5,245 nt of DNA from a bacterium. GTDB taxonomy: Bacteria; Zixibacteria; MSB-5A5; GN15; FEB-12. Shown in pieces: positions 1-5,245 of the stretch. Positions within the stretch are counted from its first letter, which is position 1, and each line of letters opens with the position of its first letter. A program made the translations under genes and the position numbers. The notes under the pieces were generated by a model. That model was not told where the DNA came from. It was given only the letters and a program-made list of their open reading frames with translations, and made no database searches. The DNA is taken from positions 1 through 5,245 of the forward strand of contig DAOUUR010000216.1 in NCBI GenBank assembly GCA_030668045.1, in the 5' to 3' direction.

Positions 1-2
1 TA

Positions 3-268
3 AATCTCGAACGTTTCATAAATCCTCCTGACTTAGTATACGCCAGAAAGCTCTACTTTTAAACTGTCTACCACAAGGGGAAGCTTACGTAGAATATAAC
101 GTGTTTTGGAATCCTAATGATACAACCACCTCTCATCTTGAAAGATTGCGGTTAGTAGCGATAGATCGACTTCAGGAACAAATATATTCTATCGATTCTA
201 ATTACATTGGATTACATGAAGAACTGATTGATAAAATCAAGCAAATAGAACCAACTTTTGTGGACTGA
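3..268 (+). CDS. 3' end of an AT-rich hypothetical gene, probably frameshifted
   Basis: I do not recognise this protein. From base 32 to the TGA at 266-268 one frame is open for 78 codons and reads like real protein, with a charged, probably helical C-terminus (fragments LERLRLVAIDRLQEQIYSI and LHEELIDKIKQIEPTFVD). That frame has a TGA at 29-31 and no ATG afterwards; the in-frame GTG at 101 has no well-placed ribosome binding site. Bases 3-59 are open in the neighbouring frame (NLERFINPPDLVYARKLYF), which stops at the TAA at 60-62. One extra base in the TTTT run at 57-60 would join the two into a single frame, so a one-base deletion or a homopolymer sequencing error is likely. GC is about 35% over bases 1-240 by hand count, far below the rest of the window, and codons such as ATA, TTA and AGA are frequent, which suggests transferred DNA. 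The coding call for the C-terminal part is fairly secure; the frameshift is inference. Confidence 0.5.
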
Positions 269-314
269 CAGGTGCCCTACACCTTGGCATCGGCAAGCAA
301 GCTGTGTGGGCTTA

Positions 315-713
315 CTACCCGGGGTACCCGCCATCAATGTACTGCTTGAGATAGCGGTTCTCAATCTTCATGTCTTCCATCTGATTCTTTACGACATCAC
401 CAATCGAAACCACGCCGATCAACTTATTCTTGGTTACAATAGGAATATGGCGTACTCGATTCTTAGTCATCAGACCGGCAATGTAATTAATGTCATCATC
501 GACCAGCCCCACGATCAACTCAGAGGTCATCAGGTCATTAACCGTCAATTGCTGGAAGCTGTCAATCTGCTCATAGACGGCGCGAAAGATATCTTTGTCG
601 GAGAGGATACCAACGAGCTGGTCCGATTCATCTAAAACCGGAAGACAGCCAATCCGATTCTCGATGAGCGTCCCCATTGCCGCGGTGACACTGGCCGTCT
701 GAGCGACTGTCAC
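315..713 (-). CDS. Tandem CBS-domain protein (longest uninterrupted ORF)
   Basis: This is a stand-alone protein with two CBS domains, a fold that usually binds adenine nucleotides or related ligands and acts as a regulatory module; its partner here is unknown. In the 132-residue open frame, CBS1 covers about residues 1-46 (IGCLPVLDE at 21-29, GILSDKDIFR at 35-44) and CBS2 about 57-110 (RHIPIV at 88-93, GVVSIGDVVK at 100-109). Asp41 and Asp106 sit where the ligand ribose-contacting Asp is usual. A short charged helix ends the protein. The GTG at 713 is probably not the native start: CBS1 would lack its first strand, and the upstream codons look like the usual N-terminus but contain a TAG (separate entry). 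A GGAG at 718-721 lies 4 bases before this GTG, so reinitiation here is conceivable. The stop TAG is followed directly by TAA. The gene is divergent from the secreted protein at 886. The family call is firm; intactness is not. Confidence 0.85.
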   Translation of the reverse strand: MTVAQTASVTAAMGTLIENRIGCLPVLDESDQLVGILSDKDIFRAVYEQIDSFQQLTVNDLMTSELIVGLVDDDINYIAGLMTKNRVRHIPIVTKNKLIGVVSIGDVVKNQMEDMKIENRYLKQYIDGGYPG

Positions 714-755
714 TACGCTCCGATTCTAGTCTTTCAGAATTTCTTTTACTGTCAC
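714..755 (-). pseudogene. Interrupted 5' end of the CBS gene, with in-frame amber
   Basis: On the minus strand, continuing upstream in the frame of the CBS protein, the codons read GTG (753-755), then TVKEILKD, then TAG at 726-728, then NRSV, then the GTG at 713. A segment like TVKEIL followed by a short polar linker and VVTV is what stand-alone CBS-pair proteins normally start with. With the amber treated as a residue the protein would be 146 residues, a usual length for this family. A one-base change of a sense codon (for example AAG or CAG to TAG) would explain it. Alternatives are a sequencing error, amber suppression, or reinitiation at 713. The interruption is seen directly; its biological meaning is not. 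Confidence 0.6.
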
Positions 756-763
756 AATGAAGT

Positions 764-769
764 CTCCCT
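764..769 (-). promoter_or_regulatory. Ribosome binding site AGGGAG for the upstream CBS start
   Basis: The minus strand reads AGGGAG, then 8 bases (ACTTCATT), then the GTG at 753-755. This is a strong Shine-Dalgarno match at good spacing. It is the main reason to place the native start of the CBS gene at 755 and not at 713, and so to regard the TAG at 726-728 as lying inside the gene. Confidence 0.6.
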
Positions 770-846
770 GTTTCGATGTTTCCCTATTCCAGCGAACAGC
801 GTACCTCAAGTGGCCGGATATTTCTCCTGACAGATCGGCCGAACGG

Positions 847-875
847 TTGGCAAACTCATTCTTACAATGTATATT
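847..875 (+). promoter_or_regulatory. Candidate sigma70-type promoter for the secreted protein
   Basis: TTGGCA at 847-852 and TATATT at 870-875 are separated by 17 bases, with TG just before the -10 box (868-869). An overlapping TATTAT at 872-877 is an alternative -10 with a 19-base spacer. Transcription would start around 882-885, only a few bases before the ATG at 886, and there is no Shine-Dalgarno sequence before that ATG. The site lies in the AT-rich part of the divergent gap between the CBS gene and the secreted protein. On the opposite strand a TTGACA (887-892) could be the -35 of a promoter for the CBS gene, but I found no convincing -10 at the right distance. Confidence 0.4.
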
Positions 876-885
876 ATCTAACACT

Positions 886-1563
886 ATGTCAAATAGAAAA
901 GATCCATATTTATGTATCTGGTGGGTCTGTGTACTCTGTGTTCTGGCGGTTTGCCCTATTGCCAGTCAGGATGATGCAGGCGACCCGGTACTTGATTTCT
1001 ACACTCAGCGGGCGGCATCGGCATTTCGTTCGGCTGACCCGGCGCAAGCCGGTACGGCGTATTCGTTTAGGGTGGCCTCCTACTACATAAAACTTGAGAC
1101 AGGGATGACTCCGAAGCGAGTCGATTCTTCGGTGACAGATTTCTACTTCAGTTTTGGTCAGCTTGACTCCTCAATAGTCCAGGCAGAAACCTCCGACCAA
1201 TTTAACCTTGTCGATCTTTCAATACCCCCGATTTTTGAGGGGCCGTATTTCTTCAATTTCTTTCCAAACGATACTGGAGGAGCCGAGATTGCGATTGGAT
1301 TTGACACCGACTCTACCAACACCACCAATCCCACCGGGCTGGCGATACTCGACCGCGACCGCTGTACGCTGGAGCGAATCTATCTCTGTTATCCGAATGT
1401 TGAGAATCACCGACGTTTTTCCCGCGGACTCCGTTTGATTACCGTCAATGGCAGAGTGTATCCCGATTCGGCGTGGATTATTGGGGCCAAGTACGGCGTC
1501 TTTTCTACCGACCACTATCGCATTGAGACGCGTATTGACAGTTTGAAAGTGTATAGTCGGTAG
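886..1563 (+). CDS. Secreted protein of unknown family
   Basis: I do not recognise the family. The 225-residue product starts with a classical signal peptide: basic residues near the N-terminus (SNRKD), a hydrophobic core rich in W, V, C and L at about 10-26, and a likely signal peptidase I site after PIAS near residue 28. The mature part is rich in aromatic residues, Asp, Ser and Thr (FYFSFGQLD, EGPYFFNFFPNDTGG, GFDTDSTNTTN) and has short alternating stretches that suggest a beta-rich extracellular or periplasmic domain. I chose the ATG at 886 because it puts the signal peptide at the N-terminus; the longer frame from 757 would add 43 residues that run across the divergent promoter gap and overlap the proposed 5' end of the CBS gene. 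There is no ribosome binding site before 886, which fits the leaderless promoter proposed just upstream. The stop is TAG, after which the same frame stays open for 51 codons. No enzyme motif is visible. It is separated from uppS by 101 bases. Confidence 0.7.
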   Translation: MSNRKDPYLCIWWVCVLCVLAVCPIASQDDAGDPVLDFYTQRAASAFRSADPAQAGTAYSFRVASYYIKLETGMTPKRVDSSVTDFYFSFGQLDSSIVQAETSDQFNLVDLSIPPIFEGPYFFNFFPNDTGGAEIAIGFDTDSTNTTNPTGLAILDRDRCTLERIYLCYPNVENHRRFSRGLRLITVNGRVYPDSAWIIGAKYGVFSTDHYRIETRIDSLKVYSR

Positions 1564-1629
1564 CTTCGCAGTGGTTTCCCGTCGATAAGAGTGAGAATTG
1601 CCGAGGATGCGCCAGCCATGCGTTTGGAC

Positions 1630-1658
1630 TTGCCAGCGGACGAAACGATCCCTACTAT
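1630..1658 (+). promoter_or_regulatory. Candidate promoter for the uppS operon
   Basis: TTGCCA at 1630-1635 and TACTAT at 1653-1658 are 17 bases apart. The -10 box ends 6 bases before the uppS ATG at 1665, so transcription would be expected to start at or next to the A of the start codon. No Shine-Dalgarno sequence precedes this ATG. The arrangement suggests a leaderless operon mRNA. Matches to the consensus are good but short, so chance cannot be ruled out. Confidence 0.4.
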
Positions 1659-1664
1659 TGATTC

Positions 1665-2429
1665 ATGGCCGATAAGTATGATCAATTGCTGGAATCAATT
1701 CTGGCTCAACCGAAAATGATTCCAAAACATGTGGCTATTATCATGGATGGTAACGGTCGTTGGGCTGCTATGCGAGATAAACCGCGAACGGCCGGACATG
1801 AGGCTGGAGTACGGGCGGTCAAGCTGACAGTCGAGACGGCGATGGAACTTGGGGTCCAATACCTCACCCTTTACGCCTTCTCGTCGGAGAACTGGAAACG
1901 CCCCAGAAGCGAAGTAGCTGCATTGATGTCGCTGTTGTCGCGCACTACTCGCCGCGAACTGGACGAGTTGATCAAACAGGATGTCAAACTTATCACCACC
2001 GGCAGAATAAGCGGGCTTTCTATTGCCCGACGAAGGGTCCTGGCTGATGCTGTCCAGAAAACTCGCAACAACCGGGGGCTGGTACTCAATCTGGCCCTCA
2101 ATTATGGTGGGCGAACAGAGATACTCGATGCGGTCAAGGCGATTGCGCACTCAGTCAAGGCGGGTATGCTCGATGTGAAGGACATCAACGAAGAACGCTT
2201 CGCGGAATTTCTCTACACTTATGGTCTGCCCGATCCCGATCTCTTGATCCGGACTTCGGGCGAGAAGCGTATCTCAAATTTTCTTCTCTGGCAGACCAGC
2301 TACACCGAGCTATATATCATCGACACGCTTTGGCCGGATTTTGGCCGCAACGAGTTGTTGGCGGCGGTGGCTGATTACCAGCAGCGCGATAGAAGATTCG
2401 GAAAGATTGATTCAAAGAAATCAAGATGA
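1665..2429 (+). CDS. uppS: Isoprenyl transferase (undecaprenyl diphosphate synthase)
   Basis: This cytosolic cis-prenyltransferase adds isopentenyl diphosphate units to farnesyl diphosphate to make undecaprenyl diphosphate, the precursor of the carrier lipid for peptidoglycan and other envelope polymers. At 254 residues it has the usual length. The family landmarks are present in order: HVAIIMDGNGRWA at 22-34 with the catalytic and Mg-binding Asp28, His45 in GHEAG, FSSENWKRP at 72-80, NYGGR at 146-150, and RTSGEKRISNFLLWQ at 196-210 with the diphosphate-binding Arg196, Arg202 and Ser204, then Glu215 in YTEL. The ATG at 1665 gives a 21-residue lead before the HVAIIMDG motif; Met18 (1716) is an alternative start and would match the shortest homologues. 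Neither has a ribosome binding site. The gene ends in ATGA, overlapping cdsA by 4 bases, and is the first gene of a coupled operon. The family is certain; C55 product length is inferred from the family, since other chain lengths occur. Confidence 0.95.
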   Translation: MADKYDQLLESILAQPKMIPKHVAIIMDGNGRWAAMRDKPRTAGHEAGVRAVKLTVETAMELGVQYLTLYAFSSENWKRPRSEVAALMSLLSRTTRRELDELIKQDVKLITTGRISGLSIARRRVLADAVQKTRNNRGLVLNLALNYGGRTEILDAVKAIAHSVKAGMLDVKDINEERFAEFLYTYGLPDPDLLIRTSGEKRISNFLLWQTSYTELYIIDTLWPDFGRNELLAAVADYQQRDRRFGKIDSKKSR

Positions 2430-3265
2430 GCAGGAACCTACTCACTCGCATAGCGGTCGCCATAGTTGCGATTCCGGCTATCCTCTGGATATCATACCAG
2501 GGCGGGTGGTGGCTTTTTGGGATGATCTCTCTATTTGCTATCGGGGCCGCGCTTGAATTCCTGATCAACGAAGGTCTCCGGCCGGTCTCGGTTCTGTTCT
2601 GGCTTGGGCTGGTTACGGTCGGGTTGTTGCTCACCAGTCGTTATCCTGGCCTGTCCTGGGATGGACCGATCCCGTTTGAGCCGCTGGTTGTCATCCTCTC
2701 ATTCATGCTGATAGCGGGGATGATTCTGGCCACCGGACGTATCCCTCCAGCGCAGCTCTTTGAGAAAAATGTTCGGCTATTCTGGGGTGTTGCCTATATC
2801 GGTCTGCTGTATCCGTTTGTTTTTCTGCTGGGATCACACTCCACGACCGGTGCGTATCTACCCGGCGATCTGCTACTCTTTTTGTTCGGCCTTCTCTGGG
2901 TTGGCGATACCGCAGCGATGGGGATCGGCAAGTGGCTCGGCAAGCACAAACTGGCTTCGGCGGTATCTCCAAACAAAACGGTAGAAGGATTTCTCGGTGG
3001 ACTGGTCGGCGCGCTGTTGGTTGGTTTGTTGATGTCGGTCTGGCGATTGCACGATATGCCGAGAGTTCATCTTATCTCGATGGCTATCTGTTGCTCGGTG
3101 TTTGGACAGTTGGGTGATCTGGTTGAATCGATGTGGAAACGTTCGCTGGGGATCAAAGATTCTTCGCCGGTGATTCCCGGTCATGGCGGCGTACTGGACA
3201 GATTTGACTCGCTTCTTTTTGCGGCTCCTGTGATGTATTACTATGTAACGATTTTTCGCCTATGA
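2426..3265 (+). CDS. cdsA: Phosphatidate cytidylyltransferase (CDP-diacylglycerol synthase)
   Basis: This integral membrane enzyme condenses CTP with phosphatidic acid to give CDP-diacylglycerol, the branch point of bacterial phospholipid synthesis. The 279-residue protein is a run of hydrophobic segments from residue 5 on. The conserved cytosolic elements are present: WVGDTAAM with Asp161, SPNKTVEGFLGG at 181-192, and the family signature at 227-261, which includes GQLGD, WKR, IKD (Lys244, Asp245), PGHGG and LDRFD (Asp258, Asp261). It appears complete and undamaged. The start codon overlaps the uppS stop (ATGA) without a clear ribosome binding site, so translation is probably coupled to uppS. 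An uppS-cdsA pair is a common bacterial arrangement. Its stop overlaps the next gene by 4 bases in the same way. In many bacteria dxr and a rseP-type protease follow cdsA; here a UbiA-family gene takes that place. Confidence 0.95.
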   Translation: MSRNLLTRIAVAIVAIPAILWISYQGGWWLFGMISLFAIGAALEFLINEGLRPVSVLFWLGLVTVGLLLTSRYPGLSWDGPIPFEPLVVILSFMLIAGMILATGRIPPAQLFEKNVRLFWGVAYIGLLYPFVFLLGSHSTTGAYLPGDLLLFLFGLLWVGDTAAMGIGKWLGKHKLASAVSPNKTVEGFLGGLVGALLVGLLMSVWRLHDMPRVHLISMAICCSVFGQLGDLVESMWKRSLGIKDSSPVIPGHGGVLDRFDSLLFAAPVMYYYVTIFRL

Positions 3266-4173
3266 AGGCCCTGGACCTTTTTTTTGCCGCCCGCCCGCTG
3301 TTGCATCTGCCCCTCTGGTCCGTATATCTTGTCAGCCTGCATTATCATCTTAAGTTGAGTGGGGAATCGTTTCAGTGGAACGATCTTTTGATGCTTCTCT
3401 GCCTGAGCCTGATGGCTGCCGCCGCCTACTATGTTAATCAGATTCATGACCACGAGTCGGACCGCCTGAACCAAAAACTGGGATTTCTCCAGAGGGGTTA
3501 TCTTAAGGAGAAACAACTCCGCATCTTTAGTATAGTTTTGACTGTTGCGGCGCTGGCCGTGACATTGTCGTTCTCGCTGACAGTTTTTTTCATCTTTGTG
3601 CAGGCGATGTGTCTGAACTATTTCTATTCAGTTCCACCACTCCGACTCAAAGACCGACCTGTTGGCGGCTTGATGGCGAACGCCTATGCGTTTGGGTGGC
3701 TGGTGCCATTTACTGTGATGCCTGAGATCACACTACACAGCAGCGGACTTCTAAGCTGGGGGACACCGTTCTATTTTTTCTTTGCTGTCGCTGCCGTTCA
3801 TGTCCTCACAACAATTCCGGACCGTGACGGTGACCGAGCCGAAGGCAGTATCACTATTGCCGTGTGGATGCACCCGATAGCCTCGCGGTTACTTGCAGTC
3901 ACACTGCTGGCGGCCTCGGGCGTGGTCGCCTGGGTGTGTGGGTATGACATCCTCTTCTACGTATCACTATTCTCGTTGGTGACGACTCTGGGAACATTCC
4001 TCACGGCGTCCGGCAAGCCGGTCTTGCTGGCGGCCAAACTTCCCATTCTGCTCTTGACGCTTGTTGCTGGCTACCATTTCCCCGCGTACCTGTCATTTGT
4101 TGTTGCTCTAGTGATTTTGACCCGAATATATTACGCCAGAAGATTTGCTATGGTTTACCCAAGGTTGAACTGA
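3262..4173 (+). CDS. UbiA-family membrane prenyltransferase
   Basis: Members of this family transfer a polyprenyl chain from its diphosphate to an aromatic ring, a quinone precursor, a sugar phosphate or a glycerol phosphate, inside the membrane. The 303-residue protein has about 8-9 hydrophobic segments. Both Mg-diphosphate motifs are intact: NxxxDxxxD as Asn59, Asp63 and Asp67 in YYVNQIHDHESD, and DxxxD as Asp187 to Asp191 in IPDRDGDRAEG. The conserved loop NYFYSVPPLRLKDRP follows the first motif, as is typical. The acceptor cannot be read from the sequence; menaquinone, heme O, glycerophosphate ether lipid or decaprenyl-phosphoribose type activities are all possible. The start ATG overlaps the cdsA stop (ATGA), no ribosome binding site is visible, and the stop overlaps the next gene (TGATG). 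Its place directly after uppS and cdsA hints at a lipid role more than a quinone role, but that is inference. Confidence 0.88.
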   Translation: MKALDLFFAARPLLHLPLWSVYLVSLHYHLKLSGESFQWNDLLMLLCLSLMAAAAYYVNQIHDHESDRLNQKLGFLQRGYLKEKQLRIFSIVLTVAALAVTLSFSLTVFFIFVQAMCLNYFYSVPPLRLKDRPVGGLMANAYAFGWLVPFTVMPEITLHSSGLLSWGTPFYFFFAVAAVHVLTTIPDRDGDRAEGSITIAVWMHPIASRLLAVTLLAASGVVAWVCGYDILFYVSLFSLVTTLGTFLTASGKPVLLAAKLPILLLTLVAGYHFPAYLSFVVALVILTRIYYARRFAMVYPRLN

Positions 4174-4676
4174 TGCTGATACGATTGGTCACTATAGGTC
4201 TGCTGGTTGCGTTGGTTGGGTGTGCGCCCTATCCACGATATCGTCAAGGTGGCGCCGAACGTCCCCCCGAAGCGACGCAGGCGAAAAAAAATGATCTGAC
4301 AACCAATCAGAATTTGCGACTGGGGACGGTCATCCGGTCGTATCTGGGGAAACCGTACAAGGGCAAATCAAAGTATGAAAAAGGTGTCGATTGCTCGCTC
4401 TTCATTCGTGAGATCTTTGCCAATTATTGCAGGATGCAACTGCCGCGTACGGTCAAAGAGCAGTTCAAAGCGGGCCGCGATGTTCATCGCAAGCATCTTC
4501 GTTTTGGCGATCTGGTTTTCTTCCGTACCGAGCGGGATCGTGTTTCTCACGTGGGGATATATGTAGGGAACAATGAATTCGCCCACGCCTCCACATCAAA
4601 AGGCGTGATCATCTCTGGACTAAAAGAGCCATACTGGGCGAAGCGGTACACTGGTGCCCGTCGCGTGTTGGAGTGA
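4173..4676 (+). CDS. NlpC/P60-family lipoprotein peptidase
   Basis: NlpC/P60 proteins are papain-like cysteine peptidases that usually cut D-Glu-diaminopimelate or related bonds in peptidoglycan peptides. The 167-residue product has a lipoprotein signal: a short hydrophobic stretch ending in the lipobox LVGC with Cys17 as the likely lipidated residue, followed by Ala, which does not predict inner-membrane retention. A Pro- and polar-rich linker (about 18-45) leads to the catalytic domain. The catalytic set is visible: Cys74 in GVDCSLFIREIF, His126 in RVSHVGIYVG and His138 in FAHAS; PRTVKEQF and FGDLVFF are also typical. It looks complete and active. The start overlaps the stop of the prenyltransferase gene (TGATG), with AAGG at 4161-4164 as ribosome binding site 8 bases upstream, the clearest one in the operon. 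It is the last gene of the overlapping set. Substrate specificity is inferred from the family only. Confidence 0.92.
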   Translation: MLIRLVTIGLLVALVGCAPYPRYRQGGAERPPEATQAKKNDLTTNQNLRLGTVIRSYLGKPYKGKSKYEKGVDCSLFIREIFANYCRMQLPRTVKEQFKAGRDVHRKHLRFGDLVFFRTERDRVSHVGIYVGNNEFAHASTSKGVIISGLKEPYWAKRYTGARRVLE

Positions 4677-4714
4677 TCGGTTGGATCGATCTTTCGCCAT
4701 GAGTTGCTGAGACG

Positions 4715-5245
4715 ATGATCAAGCAATCACCACAGATAAAGCTGAAATTAAAAAACCTACCGACCGACTCCGGTGTCTATCTCTTCAAAGATCGCAAAGA
4801 GAAGATCATCTATATCGGCAAGGCCAAGAATCTGCGAAATCGGGTACGCACCTATGTCCAGGCCTCGGCGTGTCATGATCCCAAGACCGAACGTATGCTC
4901 TCTCGCGCGGTTGATTTTGACCTGATGGTGACCGCCACCGAAGTAGAGGCGTTGATTCTTGAGGCCAATCTGGTTCACGAGTACAAACCTCGTTACAATG
5001 TTGATCTCAAGGACGACAAACATTTTCCGTACATCAAGATTACCAACGAAACGTTTCCCCGCGTGCTTATAGTTCGCCGATTCTCCGATGATGGTGCTAT
5101 CTATTTTGGCCCTTATACCAATGCCAAACCGATGCGTAAGACGCTGCACTTTCTGTGTCATCTCTTCAAGATTCGAAGCTGCAAACTTGTTATCCCGCAT
5201 CCGAAGGGGAAGGAATACAAGGTTTGTCTTGACTACAGTATCAAA
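4715..5245 (+). CDS. uvrC: Excinuclease ABC subunit C, 5' part
   Basis: UvrC makes the two incisions around a DNA lesion after UvrA and UvrB have marked it, in nucleotide excision repair. The window holds the first 177 codons and ends inside the gene. The N-terminal GIY-YIG nuclease domain is complete: GVYLF at 20-24, IIYIGKAKNLRNRV at 31-44 with the conserved Arg41 region, and ATEVEALILEANL followed by YKPRYNV with the metal-binding Glu region. Further on come LKDDKHFPYIKIT, YFGPYTNAKPMRKTL and FKIRSCKL followed by CLDY, all at family positions. The ATG at 4715 is the only sensible start: an in-frame TGA lies at 4700-4702 and the conserved sequence begins about 14 residues in. The ribosome binding site is weak (GAG just upstream). 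The 38-base gap after the NlpC/P60 gene holds no terminator, so read-through from the operon is possible. Confidence 0.95.
   Translation, partial: MIKQSPQIKLKLKNLPTDSGVYLFKDRKEKIIYIGKAKNLRNRVRTYVQASACHDPKTERMLSRAVDFDLMVTATEVEALILEANLVHEYKPRYNVDLKDDKHFPYIKITNETFPRVLIVRRFSDDGAIYFGPYTNAKPMRKTLHFLCHLFKIRSCKLVIPHPKGKEYKVCLDYSIK

Noticed and set aside
270..284. Small hairpin AGGTG-CCCTA-CACCT just after the first gene
   Set aside because: A 5-bp stem without a T-run is too weak to call a terminator.
322..329. Palindrome GGGTACCC near the CBS stop codon
   Set aside because: It is a single 8-base palindrome inside coding sequence, with no partner copy or spacing that suggests an operator.
258..635. 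Plus-strand open frame opposite the CBS gene
   Set aside because: It is antisense to a gene with two clear CBS domains and has no recognisable motif of its own.
757..885. Longer version of the secreted protein starting at the ATG at 757
   Set aside because: It would bury the signal peptide behind 43 unrelated residues, overlap the ribosome binding site of the divergent CBS gene and span the candidate promoter; there is no ribosome binding site before 757.
1695..2150. Minus-strand open frame inside uppS
   Set aside because: It is a shadow of uppS, whose motifs are intact on the plus strand.
4677..4714. Possible terminator or separate promoter between the NlpC/P60 gene and uvrC
   Set aside because: The 38 bases contain a short GATCGATC palindrome but no stem with a T-run and no -35/-10 pair at sensible spacing.
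4757..5200. Minus-strand 147-codon frame over the uvrC start
   Set aside because: It is antisense to well-conserved UvrC sequence and carries no recognisable domain.

Overview
This window looks like chromosomal DNA from a bacterium, probably Gram-negative. It carries uppS, cdsA and uvrC, and a lipoprotein whose residue after the lipobox cysteine (Ala) does not match the inner-membrane retention signal. Most of it is moderately GC-rich (a hand count of 1801-1860 gives about 60% GC). Bases 1-240 are clearly different, at about 35% GC. The gene order and the lineage-specific look of the secreted protein fit an uncultured FCB-type phylum such as Zixibacteria, but that is a weak guess and no marker here settles it.

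Left part (1-1563). The window opens with the 3' end of an AT-rich, unrecognised plus-strand gene (about 3-268) that seems to need a one-base frameshift to be read through. Next, on the minus strand, is a small two-CBS-domain protein (315-713). Its real start appears to lie further upstream: a good ribosome binding site, a GTG and nine family-like codons come before an in-frame TAG at 726-728. Divergent from it is a secreted protein of unknown family (886-1563) with a clear signal peptide.

Right part (1665-5245). Four tightly packed plus-strand genes follow: uppS (undecaprenyl diphosphate synthase), cdsA (CDP-diacylglycerol synthase), a UbiA-family membrane prenyltransferase and an NlpC/P60 lipoprotein peptidase. 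Each junction overlaps by 1 to 4 bases (ATGA, ATGA, TGATG), so they are almost certainly one translationally coupled operon for envelope lipid and cell-wall work. After a 38-base gap comes the 5' part of uvrC (nucleotide excision repair), cut by the window edge.

Working together: UppS makes the C55 carrier lipid for cell-wall polymers, CdsA activates phosphatidic acid for phospholipid synthesis, the UbiA protein joins a polyprenyl chain to an unknown acceptor, and the NlpC/P60 lipoprotein probably cuts peptidoglycan peptides. No CRISPR array, insertion sequence, tRNA or rRNA was seen. The points most worth a second look are the amber codon in the CBS gene, two promoter-like sites placed so close to start codons that the mRNAs may be leaderless, and the unknown substrate of the UbiA protein.
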